Shown: positions 6,898 through 15,854, numbered from the stretch's first letter. The stretch: 49,002 nucleotides of DNA from Candidatus Kerfeldbacteria bacterium (GCA_016217875.1 JACRFN010000042.1:1-49002), one strand, 5' to 3'. Translations and numbers: made by a program. The notes: generated from the letters alone by a model not told the origin.

Positions 6898-9462
6898 ATG
6901 AAAAAAAATGATGTATCACAACTAGTAACCCTTACGCTGGCTGAAGCCATTACAGAGAGTGCTAGCCGGATTGGAAGTAAGGTACTCAGGTTAGCTCAGC
7001 TCGCGAAACAAGGCTACGCGGTTCCGCCAGCTGTCATACTGCCCGCTGATACTGTGGCCACGCTCTGGCGTGGTGATAGGGTGGAAGTGCCAAATTGCGT
7101 TCTGGACGTCACTTGGCAGCGCTGTCAGAAGCTCCTCGGTCCCGGACCGCTGATAGTTAGGAGTAGTGGTCGTGAAGATGGTGAGACCTTATCCTTCGCT
7201 GGGCAGTTTGACTCGGTGCCAAACGTTGGCAATAAAGACGAACTACAGCGTGCACTAATAGCATGCATTTCATCATCTCGCTCTAGTGGTTCACGTCTCT
7301 ATAACGAGGCAGCTGGTACCATAGAGGTGGGTAATTCGTTTGCCGTTATGATTATGCCGCAGCGTCAGTGTGTTTTTGCCGGCATTATGTTTTCCCAGAT
7401 GCACTTGAACGGCGACGGTACGCGATTCGTCGTAGTACAGCTGGCGCGTGGGGCTAACTTTGGTCTCACGAGCGGTACGGAGGTCGGTGATATTGTTTAT
7501 CTGGAGCGAGAAACCGGGCGTGTAGTTTGGAGTATTCCCGATAATCGTACAGTGTCGGAGTGCAGCGACTCGAAACTTGCCGAACTCTACCGTCTAGCCT
7601 GCAATTTGGAAAGATTTTTCGGATTTGGGGTCGATGTGGAGTGGGGCACTTTACCCGATGGTACCGTGGAAATTTTCCAGACTCGTCCGATTACCACTAA
7701 GGGTGGGGCTAGTTCATCAGATTTGCGTTTAAGGGTGATTCTTCAGACGTTAAGCAAGATGAGTGATTCAGTTAATAAGCTGCACCAGTGTGGTGTTAAT
7801 GTCGGTGGTAACTACTGGAGCGACCAGAATATTGCCGAGCTCATTACTGATCACCCTTCTCGTATGGCTTTCGGGGTGTTTACCCACATATTTGCCCATG
7901 GCCAAGGCGCGATACGTACTGGCCGAAACCAAATGGGGTATGACATCGGACAGGAACTGGAGGAAGGGTTCTTTGAGCTCATTGGTGGTCGGCCACGTTG
8001 CAGTATTGCCCATGACGCTCTGACGTATCGTATTGATGGTATATCACTGGAAGACTACGCCGTAGGCTTTGTCGGCAGGTACTTAGCAAGTATTACTAAC
8101 GATATCCAGCTGGCTAACTACCCGGAAGTGGTCCTGTATGATCAGAATCCGTCGCTTCAGTCCCTAATTAAGGAGTTTGGCGAAGAGAAGGGGATGATTT
8201 ATGCGGCGTGCTATGATACATTCTTTACCAATATCCGTGACTTGGAAACGAGTATAGCAGAGGAATTCACTGGTTCGTTTGAGCCTGGGTTTCGGAGTTA
8301 CATGGATGAACGGCGTCGGGCGGTTGCCAGCTTAGTGGCAGGCTCCAACACGACCGATTTGGTGACGGTCAGTAAGGAAATTCTGGAGCATCTCCGAACG
8401 GTCAGCTGTGTTATGTTCGTGAAGGTCGCCCGACTCGGTTTCTTCGCTTATGCTCGTTTACGCCGTAGGCTTGAAGGCGCTTTTGGAGAAGCTGAAGGCC
8501 GCTCTCGACTCGATCAAATGACAGCGGGCTTAGAGGATGACGCCTCAATGCTCTTCAATGTACGTTTGGCAGATTTTCGGGACGGCAGAATAAGTCTAAG
8601 CCAACTACTTGATGAGTTCGGGCACTTGGGTCCAAATGAACTTGAGATTGCAAATCCGCGATACCGCAATCACGTCAATCTCATTGAACAGCTCGCGGCT
8701 AGCATCCAAGGTAATCCAGCAAGTGAACTCCGTCACCGTGCAAGTCAAGCTAGCCAGGTTACGCAGGAAACAGTAACGGCATTTGACGCCGAAGGTGCGC
8801 AAGAACTACAGCGCGATCTGGCTGTTGCGCGACGTTACTTGGCCTTACGGGAACGAGTTAAGTACTTCTATCTCATGGAGTATGACTGCTTCCGCCAGGT
8901 TTTGACCCACTTGACCGGGCTCCTCGGTATTGAAGAATACCTTATCTTTGAACTCGATCCGCGAGAGCTAAATCTTGTGGTAAGTGATCCCGCTGGGGCA
9001 ATTTCGCTCATGCGTGATCGTTACCAGGAGCGTACTCTGGTATACCATATGTATGTTCCACCAGTTCTTTCACAAGAGAACGTGGGGGCTATCGGTAGAG
9101 AGTCGTACGATCCGGAAGCCAAAGTGCTGATGGGTATCGGAGTGACTACACTGGTAACTACTGGCAGGGCCATTGTGGTGCTTGACCCGCAGGATACGGA
9201 TAAGATCTCACAGCTTGTGCCGGGATGTGTTCTAGTCACTAAGACAACTGATCCGACATGGGCTCCCATTATCGCAGCTGTTGGGGGCAATGGAGCATTG
9301 GTTACTGAAATTGGTGGACCGCTGGCTCACGGCGCTATTGTTGCTCGTGATTTGGGTATCGCCTGTGTGCAGAACGTTCCCGGCGTCACCAAGCGCTTCA
9401 GAACCGGAGACCTCATTCAGGTTGACGGTAAACACGGGACAGTAACTCTCGTGGAGGGGTAG
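6898..9462 (+). CDS. Rifampicin-phosphotransferase-like PEP/pyruvate-binding enzyme
   Basis: The 854 residues have the rifampicin phosphotransferase (Rph) domain order. The N-terminal ATP-grasp/PPDK domain contains LIVRSSGREDGETLSFAGQF (near residues 86-105) and EWGTLPDGTVEIFQTRPIT (near 250). A middle region of about 500 residues is unfamiliar. The C-terminal swivelling phosphohistidine domain contains EIGGPLAHGAIVARDLGI with catalytic His811. True PEP synthase has the His domain in the middle and a C-terminal TIM barrel; that barrel is absent. Known Rph enzymes transfer the ATP beta-phosphate to a small molecule; the substrate here cannot be read from sequence. A Shine-Dalgarno AAAGGAG lies 7 nt before the ATG. 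The gene is controlled by a T-box and opposes its left neighbours. Confidence 0.82.
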   Translation: MKKNDVSQLVTLTLAEAITESASRIGSKVLRLAQLAKQGYAVPPAVILPADTVATLWRGDRVEVPNCVLDVTWQRCQKLLGPGPLIVRSSGREDGETLSFAGQFDSVPNVGNKDELQRALIACISSSRSSGSRLYNEAAGTIEVGNSFAVMIMPQRQCVFAGIMFSQMHLNGDGTRFVVVQLARGANFGLTSGTEVGDIVYLERETGRVVWSIPDNRTVSECSDSKLAELYRLACNLERFFGFGVDVEWGTLPDGTVEIFQTRPITTKGGASSSDLRLRVILQTLSKMSDSVNKLHQCGVNVGGNYWSDQNIAELITDHPSRMAFGVFTHIFAHGQGAIRTGRNQMGYDIGQELEEGFFELIGGRPRCSIAHDALTYRIDGISLEDYAVGFVGRYLASITNDIQLANYPEVVLYDQNPSLQSLIKEFGEEKGMIYAACYDTFFTNIRDLETSIAEEFTGSFEPGFRSYMDERRRAVASLVAGSNTTDLVTVSKEILEHLRTVSCVMFVKVARLGFFAYARLRRRLEGAFGEAEGRSRLDQMTAGLEDDASMLFNVRLADFRDGRISLSQLLDEFGHLGPNELEIANPRYRNHVNLIEQLAASIQGNPASELRHRASQASQVTQETVTAFDAEGAQELQRDLAVARRYLALRERVKYFYLMEYDCFRQVLTHLTGLLGIEEYLIFELDPRELNLVVSDPAGAISLMRDRYQERTLVYHMYVPPVLSQENVGAIGRESYDPEAKVLMGIGVTTLVTTGRAIVVLDPQDTDKISQLVPGCVLVTKTTDPTWAPIIAAVGGNGALVTEIGGPLAHGAIVARDLGIACVQNVPGVTKRFRTGDLIQVDGKHGTVTLVEG

Positions 9463-9499
9463 CTATGGCGTGGTAGCTTAGTACAAAAAGAATAACATC

Positions 9500-9535
9500 A
9501 AAGAGGGAGTTATAACACATAGCCCCCTCTTTTTT
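9500..9535 (+). terminator. Intrinsic terminator after the phosphotransferase-like gene
   Basis: AAAGAGGG (9500-9507) pairs with CCCTCTTT (9525-9532) and runs into a T tract. It separates the T-box transcript from the histidine phosphatase gene. Confidence 0.8.
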
Positions 9536-9541
9536 AATATG

Positions 9542-9569
9542 TTGTTTTTTGATACCATTGACATAACAT
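9542..9569 (+). promoter_or_regulatory. Candidate promoter of the histidine phosphatase gene
   Basis: TTGTTT (9542-9547), a 16-nt spacer and TAACAT (9564-9569) lie 19 nt before the ATG. The leader would be about 13 nt with no clear Shine-Dalgarno sequence. Confidence 0.4.
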
Positions 9570-9588
9570 ACCTACCCAAAAGCATCAT

Positions 9589-10275
9589 ATGTCCGACCCT
9601 GAGTTTTTCTTCATTCGACACGGCCAGCTTGTTCCGCCGTATCTCGATCACTTGAAAATGGACTACCAAACGTTGGTAGAGCTCTCTACCGGCGTACTTG
9701 ACCCTGGCATAAATCAGAATGCATCTGAACTCTTTTCCCGTCAGGCTGCTGAGGTTGATTTCTCTAGCGTGCGGCATGTTTACTACAATAGTTCCGGTAT
9801 ATCTTCACGGCGATCCCTGGAGTCTGCTCGCTGTATTATCGCTAACCTGCGGCAGCTGTCCGGGGGTGCCATTACCCTTCGTGGTTTGCCTGAAATTCGG
9901 GAAGTACGTTTTGATGTCAGCGGGTTACTAAGTGAGTATGAGTTTAGCCAGCGTGGCATGGCCGCCATACGGGCCGCGCTCTACCTGGCTGCATTTCAGG
10001 GTGGAGCCGCGGAGCCTACAGCCGAAATAGCAAAGCGCATCGGTGTTCTTCATAAGGTTGTGGAGGAGCATGCCAGCAAAGGGGAGAGTGTCTTATTCGT
10101 AACACATGACTTTTTTATGCGGTTCCTTGAGGTATACATAACGAGAGCGGAGCGCCTAAAGGAGGTTCATATAACCGACTTGGACAACACTTCACTAAAT
10201 TATTATTTCGGCGGTTTTAGGAGCGATGGTTTATTGTGGACGTTGATGAGGTGGGGCGATCCGGTAAATCACTGA
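9589..10275 (+). CDS. Histidine phosphatase superfamily protein
   Basis: The N-terminus FFFIRHGQ carries the RHG signature with the phospho-accepting His11. VTHDFFMRF supplies the second catalytic His (His173). The 228 residues fit the phosphoglycerate-mutase-like fold with one central insertion. Members remove phosphate from sugars, nucleotides, proteins or small molecules; nothing in the sequence fixes the substrate. It follows the T-box-controlled phosphotransferase-like gene in the same direction, but a terminator and its own promoter candidate lie between them. A kinase-phosphatase pairing is therefore a hypothesis from context. Codon use resembles the preceding gene. Confidence 0.85.
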   Translation: MSDPEFFFIRHGQLVPPYLDHLKMDYQTLVELSTGVLDPGINQNASELFSRQAAEVDFSSVRHVYYNSSGISSRRSLESARCIIANLRQLSGGAITLRGLPEIREVRFDVSGLLSEYEFSQRGMAAIRAALYLAAFQGGAAEPTAEIAKRIGVLHKVVEEHASKGESVLFVTHDFFMRFLEVYITRAERLKEVHITDLDNTSLNYYFGGFRSDGLLWTLMRWGDPVNH

Positions 10276-10579
10276 TAAAACAGAATCTAACCATCGCCGC
10301 CCTATTTGGGGGCGTAACAACAAACGTTAGTCTCAGCAAAATCGAGATTGGCACTTTTTCTTTTTGGTTTGATGAATCATTTTAGCCATTAAGCCTAGCT
10401 GTTCCAGCAATTTGACAAAAACTTCCATACTTCCCAGTATCAAAGTTTTTTCTATTTTTAAAGAAGAGATAATTTTAAAGCATTGGTTCTTGAGAACAAA
10501 AACTCTGTAGAACCAACGCCTTTTTCTTTTGTTTACGGCCTAGGAATAACCAGCGAAAAATGGTAAAATTAACTGTGTT
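10276..10579 (+). other. Non-coding gap with terminator-like hairpin, short repeat and promoter
   Basis: No gene is visible. From left to right it holds a small GC hairpin CGCCC/GGGCG (10298-10314) and a 22-nt sequence at 10417-10438 that recurs exactly, inverted, at 28357-28378. A hairpin TTGGTTCT/AGAACCAA (10483-10516) is followed by a T-rich tract to 10530 and looks like a terminator. The extended -10 TGGTAAAAT (10561-10569) ends 10 nt before the next start codon. Confidence 0.6.
10561..10569 (+). promoter_or_regulatory. Extended -10 promoter of the LigT-Nudix gene
   Basis: TGGTAAAAT matches TGnTAnnnT and ends 10 nt before the ATG at 10580, so the transcript would be leaderless or nearly so. 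Confidence 0.55.
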
Positions 10580-11590
10580 ATGCGCCTGTTTATCGGTTTG
10601 GAACTGCCACCTGCCCTGCGCCTGGAGATTGAGCGTTTAAAAACCTCGTTTGAGTCCTTGGGTTATATCCGCGGCAAGTGGGTGGAGGTTTATAATCTTC
10701 ATCTGACTCTGGGGTTTTTGGGCGAGGTGGGGGAGGAGCTATTGACTAAACTTACATACTCTTTGGAGCAGGTAGCGGCCACTGTTCCGGCCTTTAAAAC
10801 AAAGCTTACGGGACTCGTTGGCATACCGCCGCGCCAGCCGCGTATCCTGGCTTTAGCCTCTGACGCTAAAGGGTCGTTCTACGCCCTGCAACAAAAACTT
10901 ACCTTGGCCTGCTCTAAGGTAGGTCTAAACTTGTCAGCCAAAGCGACACACCTGACTTTGGTGAGACTAAAGGTCCCGCTATACAAAATGCCGCCTTCGG
11001 CCTGGAAACCAGCTGACCTCTTTGTGGCCCAATTTAGTCTTATGCAAAGTACTTTAACCCCAAAAGGGCCTGTTTATAAGCCCCTTAGAGCCTTTAAATT
11101 GGCCCTAGGAGCCCAGCAGACTAAATTTCGGCCTAGTGTAGCTGTTTGCGTAATAAATCCCCAAAATGAGGTTATTTTAATCTGGCGCAGTGAAAACCGC
11201 CCCCATGACCTGGGCTTCCCCCAAGGCGGCATTAACCCTGGTGAAACTGCCGAGGCAGCAGCCAAACGTGAACTTAAAGAAGAGCTTGGTCTGGAGCAAG
11301 TTACGGTGCTTGGGGTACGGGATCGCATTTACACTTACCGTTGGCCCAAGGGTTTGATCAAATATGGCAAGGATGCCGACAAACGCGGCTACTTGGGCCA
11401 GGAACAAAGCCTGGTTATTGTCCGCCTGAAAGAACTTAGGCCTGAGCTTAAACCCGACCCGCTGGAAGCCGCTGTCGTACGTTGGGTGCCGCTAGACAAA
11501 TTGCTGGCCAGCTTAAAACCCAAGCGCCGAGCCTTAGGACGTTTAGTTATGGTAGAATTAAACAAGCTAGGAATAAGCCCTAAACCTTAA
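10580..11590 (+). CDS. Fused LigT-like RNA cyclic phosphodiesterase and RppH-like Nudix hydrolase
   Basis: Residues 1-175 are a 2H phosphoesterase of the LigT/ThpR family, with the two catalytic motifs HLTLGFLG (His41) and HLTLVRLK (His124). This family opens 2',3'-cyclic phosphates on RNA ends. Residues 190-336 are a Nudix domain of the RppH/Ap4A hydrolase type, with FPQGGINPGE followed by RELKEELGL; all residues of GX5EX7REUXEEXGU are present. RppH removes pyrophosphate from RNA 5' ends or cleaves dinucleoside polyphosphates. One polypeptide thus joins a 3'-end and a possible 5'-end RNA activity. No stop or frameshift lies at the junction, so the fusion looks real. Confidence 0.9.
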   Translation: MRLFIGLELPPALRLEIERLKTSFESLGYIRGKWVEVYNLHLTLGFLGEVGEELLTKLTYSLEQVAATVPAFKTKLTGLVGIPPRQPRILALASDAKGSFYALQQKLTLACSKVGLNLSAKATHLTLVRLKVPLYKMPPSAWKPADLFVAQFSLMQSTLTPKGPVYKPLRAFKLALGAQQTKFRPSVAVCVINPQNEVILIWRSENRPHDLGFPQGGINPGETAEAAAKRELKEELGLEQVTVLGVRDRIYTYRWPKGLIKYGKDADKRGYLGQEQSLVIVRLKELRPELKPDPLEAAVVRWVPLDKLLASLKPKRRALGRLVMVELNKLGISPKP

Positions 11591-11625
11591 GCCATAATTT
11601 CTAATGTCTAAATAATTTCCAAACC

Positions 11626-11645
11626 CCTGCCTGCCGGCAGGCAGG
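11626..11645. repeat. 20-bp GC palindrome
   Basis: CCTGCCTGCC is followed immediately by its reverse complement. It stands in an AT-rich spacer (11591-11780) that also holds imperfect inverted copies of CAAGTTCCAATAAAA. It may act as a transcript end hairpin, or be one of the dispersed GC palindromes seen in such genomes. Confidence 0.6.
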
Positions 11646-11780
11646 CCAAATCCCAAGTTCCAATAAAACCGCAATCTCTAATTTTAAAAATTTGAACTTG
11701 GAATTTTATTGGGATTTTGAGCTTGGACATTGGGATTTATTTTAGGAATTAGGAATTATAAATTTTAAATTTTTATTATT

Positions 11781-13232
11781 ATGGTTCGTGTTCGTTTCGC
11801 CCCATCACCGACCGGCGAGCTCCACATTGGTGGAGCCAGAACCGCTTTGTATAATTATCTTTTTGCCAAACAGCAAGGCGGACAATTTATTATCCGCATT
11901 GAAGACACTGACCAGGAACGGTTTGTAGCCGGCAGTCTGGAGCGCATTCTCCAAGGACTCAAATGGCTGGGTCTTACTTGGGAAGAGGGGCCTGACGTCG
12001 GCGGCAGCAACGGTCCCTATGTTCAATCTGAGCGCCTGTCCATTTACCAAGAACAGGCTCGCGAGTTGGTGAAGAAGGGCAGCGCCTACTATTGTTTTTG
12101 CTCTACTGAGCGTTTGGGGGAACTGAGAAAATCACAAGAAGCGCAAAAACTTCCCACCCGTTACGACCGCGCTTGTTTTAATTTAGACGCCGAGGAGGTG
12201 GCGGCCCGCTTGGCTAGGGGAGAGAAGGCCACCATCCGGCTCAAAATCCCAGGCGGTACTACTCAGTTCACCGATTTAGTCCACGGACTGATAAAAGTAG
12301 CCAATAACACGCTCGACGACCAGGTGCTGTTAAAGTCGGATGGTTTCCCCACTTATCACTTAGCCTGCGTGGTGGACGACCATTTGATGGGCATCAGCCA
12401 CATCATTCGCGGTGAAGAGTGGCTACCGTCGGCGCCGAAGCACGTTATACTTTACCAGGCCCTGGGTTGGGAACCGCCGCAATTTGCCCACCTGCCTAAC
12501 GTGCTTAATGAACAGCGCGCCAAACTTTCTAAACGTAAAGACGGGGAGGCGGTCTGGCTACAAACATACCAAAACCAAGGATACCTGCCTCAGGCCATGG
12601 TAAATTTTCTGGTGCTATTGGGTTGGCATCCCCAGGACGATAGAGAGATTTTTAGTCTAGCAGAGCTTAGCCAAATTTTTGAGCTGGAGCGTGTACAAAA
12701 AGGCGGAGCGATTTTCAATTTTAGAAAACTAAACTGGTTCAATGCCGAGTATATAAAAAAACTGCCGCTAGTTGAACTTAATCAACTGCTCCAGCCTTAC
12801 TATCAAAAAATCAATGGAGCAGAAGCAGCCAACAAAGACACGACTAAACTGACGGAGGTGCTACGTTCGCGTCTGGTCACCTTAGCAGACTCCATTGAAC
12901 AAGCTGGCTGGTATTTCGCCCAAGAACTTGCCTTAACTCCTGATTTGCTCACAACTAAAGGAAGCACGGCCGCCAAAGCCAAGGCGGCACAACTTGCGGC
13001 CACGGCCAGTTTAGCTGAAGTAGGGGAGTGGCAAATTACTGAACTAAAGCAAGCTATGGCCAAAATCAACTCGGCTGGAGAATTTACGCGCGGCGAACTG
13101 CTTTGGCCAGTGCGCGTGGCCCTTACTGGCCAGCGTCAATCACCTGATGTCTTTGAGGTGGCCTGGGCCTTGGGAAAAAACGAAACGCTTAAACGTTTAA
13201 ACTATGCGTCAAAGGTCTTGGCTGCCGAATAG
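11781..13232 (+). CDS. gltX: Glutamyl-tRNA synthetase
   Basis: A class I synthetase that charges tRNA-Glu, and possibly tRNA-Gln for later amidation, since no glutaminyl-tRNA synthetase is seen here. The ATP-binding HIGH motif appears as FAPSPTGELHIGGARTALYN near residue 7. The KMSKS motif appears as AKLSKRKDG near residue 250. The length of 483 is typical. The C-terminal anticodon-binding domain follows and ends at TAG 13232. The next gene starts inside its last codons at 13204, which suggests translational coupling. The name is secure; discriminating or non-discriminating use cannot be told from sequence. Confidence 0.97.
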   Translation: MVRVRFAPSPTGELHIGGARTALYNYLFAKQQGGQFIIRIEDTDQERFVAGSLERILQGLKWLGLTWEEGPDVGGSNGPYVQSERLSIYQEQARELVKKGSAYYCFCSTERLGELRKSQEAQKLPTRYDRACFNLDAEEVAARLARGEKATIRLKIPGGTTQFTDLVHGLIKVANNTLDDQVLLKSDGFPTYHLACVVDDHLMGISHIIRGEEWLPSAPKHVILYQALGWEPPQFAHLPNVLNEQRAKLSKRKDGEAVWLQTYQNQGYLPQAMVNFLVLLGWHPQDDREIFSLAELSQIFELERVQKGGAIFNFRKLNWFNAEYIKKLPLVELNQLLQPYYQKINGAEAANKDTTKLTEVLRSRLVTLADSIEQAGWYFAQELALTPDLLTTKGSTAAKAKAAQLAATASLAEVGEWQITELKQAMAKINSAGEFTRGELLWPVRVALTGQRQSPDVFEVAWALGKNETLKRLNYASKVLAAE

Positions 13233-14439
13233 TTTTAGACTGACTAAGCGAACTATTTGCTGGCTGGTGCTGTTGTTTTTGCTCTGGTCTAATTTGGCCG
13301 CGGCGGCGGACACGGTGACTGACATCAATAATCAGATTCAAGACAAACAACAGCGCCTGACTGAACTCAAAAAGCAAATTGAGGCTTATCAAAACGCCAT
13401 AGTGACCAAACAAATCCAGGCTTCCACTCTCAAAAAGCAATTATCGGTGCTTGATGACAAAACCGCCAAAGCTGAATTAGACATCAAAGCCAACGAACTC
13501 AAGCTGAACACGGCCACCCTGCAAATCCAAGCAGTTACTTTGGATATCGGCCGGCGTAACCAAGAAATCTCCGACAAAAAAAGTCAGATAGCCGAGCTCC
13601 TCAGGCAAATCAACCAGGCTGACCGTTGGAGTATGCTGGAAATTTTCGTGCTCAACTCTAGTTTGGGACAGTTTTTTGAACAACTGGCTTACCTAGAGGC
13701 CCTACAAGGCAAACTTCAGCAAAACATCAATGACATGCAAAAGTTAAAAACCGAACTTGAACGCCATCAACAGGACCTGGCTTTGCTGCGTACCGAGTTA
13801 GTGCGGCAAAAAGAAGAATTGGAGCTGGCCAAGAGCACCCTTAAGACTGATCAGGAAACTAAACAAAACCTTTTGCTGCAAACCAAACAATCCGAAAGCA
13901 AATTCCAAACCCTATTGTTTCAGGCCCAAGAAGAGCAAGAAAAGGCCAACCGCGATATTCAATCGCTTGAGCAGCAGATCAGGCAACGACTCAAGCAAAT
14001 GGGGCCCTCGGGCCTAAATCAGCTTAATGACAGCACACTCATTTGGCCCGTGGCACCGACTCGCGGCATATCTACTTACTTCTACGACCCCACTTACATT
14101 TTCCGCCGTTACTTCGAACACCCGGGTATTGATATACCGCGGCCGCAAGGGAGCGACATCAAGGCCGCGGCCTCGGGTTATGTGGCGCGCGCTAAAGACG
14201 CAGGGCTGGGTTACAGTTATATAATGTTGGTCCATAAAGGCGGAATTTCCACGGTTTACGGACATGTCAGCTGGATTGATGTGACAGAGGACACTTTTGT
14301 CACCAAAGGCCAGGTCATAGGCGGCGTCGGAGGCCTGCCTGGTACTCGCGGCGCTGGTCGGCTAACCACCGGCCCTCACCTCCACTTTGAGGTTCGCTCC
14401 AACGGTATACCGGTTAACCCACTGGATTATTTGCCGTAA
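13204..14439 (+). CDS. EnvC-like murein hydrolase activator (coiled coil + M23)
   Basis: A signal peptide or membrane anchor lies in residues 10-37 (CWLVLLFLLWSNLAAAA). It is followed by a long Gln/Lys/Glu-rich coiled coil to about residue 255, starting TVTDINNQIQDKQQRL. The C-terminal 110 residues are an M23/LytM domain with HPGIDIP and the distal HLHFEV. The His and Asp zinc ligands of both motifs are visible, so it may be catalytically active, unlike E. coli EnvC. It probably acts in the envelope at cell separation. The ATG overlaps the end of gltX by 29 nt. The gap 14440-14552 holds an AT-rich inverted repeat only. Confidence 0.88.
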   Translation: MRQRSWLPNSFRLTKRTICWLVLLFLLWSNLAAAADTVTDINNQIQDKQQRLTELKKQIEAYQNAIVTKQIQASTLKKQLSVLDDKTAKAELDIKANELKLNTATLQIQAVTLDIGRRNQEISDKKSQIAELLRQINQADRWSMLEIFVLNSSLGQFFEQLAYLEALQGKLQQNINDMQKLKTELERHQQDLALLRTELVRQKEELELAKSTLKTDQETKQNLLLQTKQSESKFQTLLFQAQEEQEKANRDIQSLEQQIRQRLKQMGPSGLNQLNDSTLIWPVAPTRGISTYFYDPTYIFRRYFEHPGIDIPRPQGSDIKAAASGYVARAKDAGLGYSYIMLVHKGGISTVYGHVSWIDVTEDTFVTKGQVIGGVGGLPGTRGAGRLTTGPHLHFEVRSNGIPVNPLDYLP

Positions 14440-14552
14440 ATCATTTGAATTATGAATTAAGAATCGAGAATAAATTTTAATTCACGATTCGTGATTCTAT
14501 ATTCTAATTTGAAATTAAACGCCAACTAAGAGTTCAACAATCTACACCTCTC

Positions 14553-15803
14553 ATGATGCGGAAACTCCACGCCTTTGTAAAAAAACTCGGGCCCGGCCTT
14601 ATCACCGGTGCCTCGGACGATGATCCGTCAGGCATTCTGACCTACCTGCAGGCTGGTACAGTAATGGGGCTTAAAAGTCTTTGGACAGCGCTTTTTACCC
14701 TGCCTTTGATGTATGGCATCCAGGAAATGTGTGCGCGCATTGGTTTGCAGACTGACCATGGGCTGATGCGGCTCATCAAACAGCGCTATTCCAAATACGT
14801 TCTTTACCTTGTGGCTTTAGTATCGACCGTGGTTATCACGGTCAATATCGGTGCCGATCTGTCGGCTATGGGCGTGGTGATAAAAGACATGGTGGGCGGC
14901 AATAGGCTTATGTGGCTAGCATTATTCGCCGCCGTTATTATCTTCAGCACCATTAAACTTTCCTATCACAAACTCGCCCGTGTGCTTAAGTGGCTCACCT
15001 TATCGCTCTTTTGCTATGTACTGACAGTATTCTTTATTAAGATAGATTGGCTGGAGGCCCTGCGCGCCACTTTTACCATTTCACTCGACTGGTCAAAGGA
15101 AAACATTATGTTAATAGCCGCCATACTCGGCACCACCATCTCGCCTTATCTTTTCTTTTGGCAAGCCAATGAAGAGGCGGAAGAGCGTGATGAAACAATT
15201 AGTAATCACCACCTCAAACGTTTCATTGTCACCAAACACGAATTAAAAATGCTGAAAGAGGACGTCTTTTGGGGCATGCTATTCTCCAACCTGGTAACCT
15301 GGTTCATTATCGTGGGCGCTAGCCGCCTAAGCTCTCTTTATGGCGTAAGTGAAATTACCAGCTTCAGCCAGGCGGCTCTGGTTCTAAAACCGCTACTGGG
15401 GCCGGCGGCTTACTTTATGTTCGCCCTGGGCATCATCGGTACCGGTCTTTTAGCCATACCGGTGCTGGCCGGCAGTGTAGGCTACATAATTGCCGAAGTA
15501 TTCGGCTGGAGTGAGGGTATGAGCAAAACTTTCCGCCAAGCCGAAGGATTTTACATCGCCATAGCTAGCGCCACTCTGCTCGGCGTGGCCATTAACTTCC
15601 TGAATATCGACCCGGTCCAGCTGCTTATCTACGCTGCCGTGCTCTACACCATCATTACGCCGCCCTTGATTTACTTTATCCTGCGGCTGGCTAATGATAA
15701 AAAGTTGATGGGCCATCACGCAAATTCCTGGGCCTCTAATGCCTTGGGCACGCTGACCTTGGTCGTTATGATCACGGCGGCGGCGGCCTACCTTTTGTCA
15801 TAA
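14553..15803 (+). CDS. Nramp-superfamily transporter lacking the canonical metal-binding motif
   Basis: The 416 residues have about eleven hydrophobic helices and begin GPGLITGASDDDPSGILTY, aligning with helix 1 of Nramp metal transporters. There the canonical DPGN reads DDDPSG. In helix 6 the canonical MPH is replaced by ISPYLFFWQA, so the metal-binding methionine is absent. Such changes are known in Nramp-related magnesium transporters and other divergent clades. The ion is therefore uncertain and calling it MntH would be unsafe. The gene ends before a terminator belonging to the opposite strand. Confidence 0.8.
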   Translation: MMRKLHAFVKKLGPGLITGASDDDPSGILTYLQAGTVMGLKSLWTALFTLPLMYGIQEMCARIGLQTDHGLMRLIKQRYSKYVLYLVALVSTVVITVNIGADLSAMGVVIKDMVGGNRLMWLALFAAVIIFSTIKLSYHKLARVLKWLTLSLFCYVLTVFFIKIDWLEALRATFTISLDWSKENIMLIAAILGTTISPYLFFWQANEEAEERDETISNHHLKRFIVTKHELKMLKEDVFWGMLFSNLVTWFIIVGASRLSSLYGVSEITSFSQAALVLKPLLGPAAYFMFALGIIGTGLLAIPVLAGSVGYIIAEVFGWSEGMSKTFRQAEGFYIAIASATLLGVAINFLNIDPVQLLIYAAVLYTIITPPLIYFILRLANDKKLMGHHANSWASNALGTLTLVVMITAAAAYLLS

Positions 15804-15831
15804 AAAATAACCCCTCACAAAGCGGAGGGGT
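15802..15831 (-). terminator. Intrinsic terminator (minus strand)
   Basis: ACCCCTC (15810-15816) pairs with GAGGGGT (15825-15831). On the minus strand the hairpin is followed by TTATTTTTTA. It ends the 99-residue gene next to it. Confidence 0.8.
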
Positions 15832-15854
15832 GTGGATCTGTTTATCTATGCTTT

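Noticed and set aside
6606..6950. Minus-strand frame of 114 codons
   Set aside because: It covers the T-box leader, whose RNA motifs explain the sequence.
6898..9462. Phosphoenolpyruvate synthase (ppsA)
   Set aside because: The His domain is at the C-terminus and the PEP-binding barrel is missing; the order matches rifampicin phosphotransferase.
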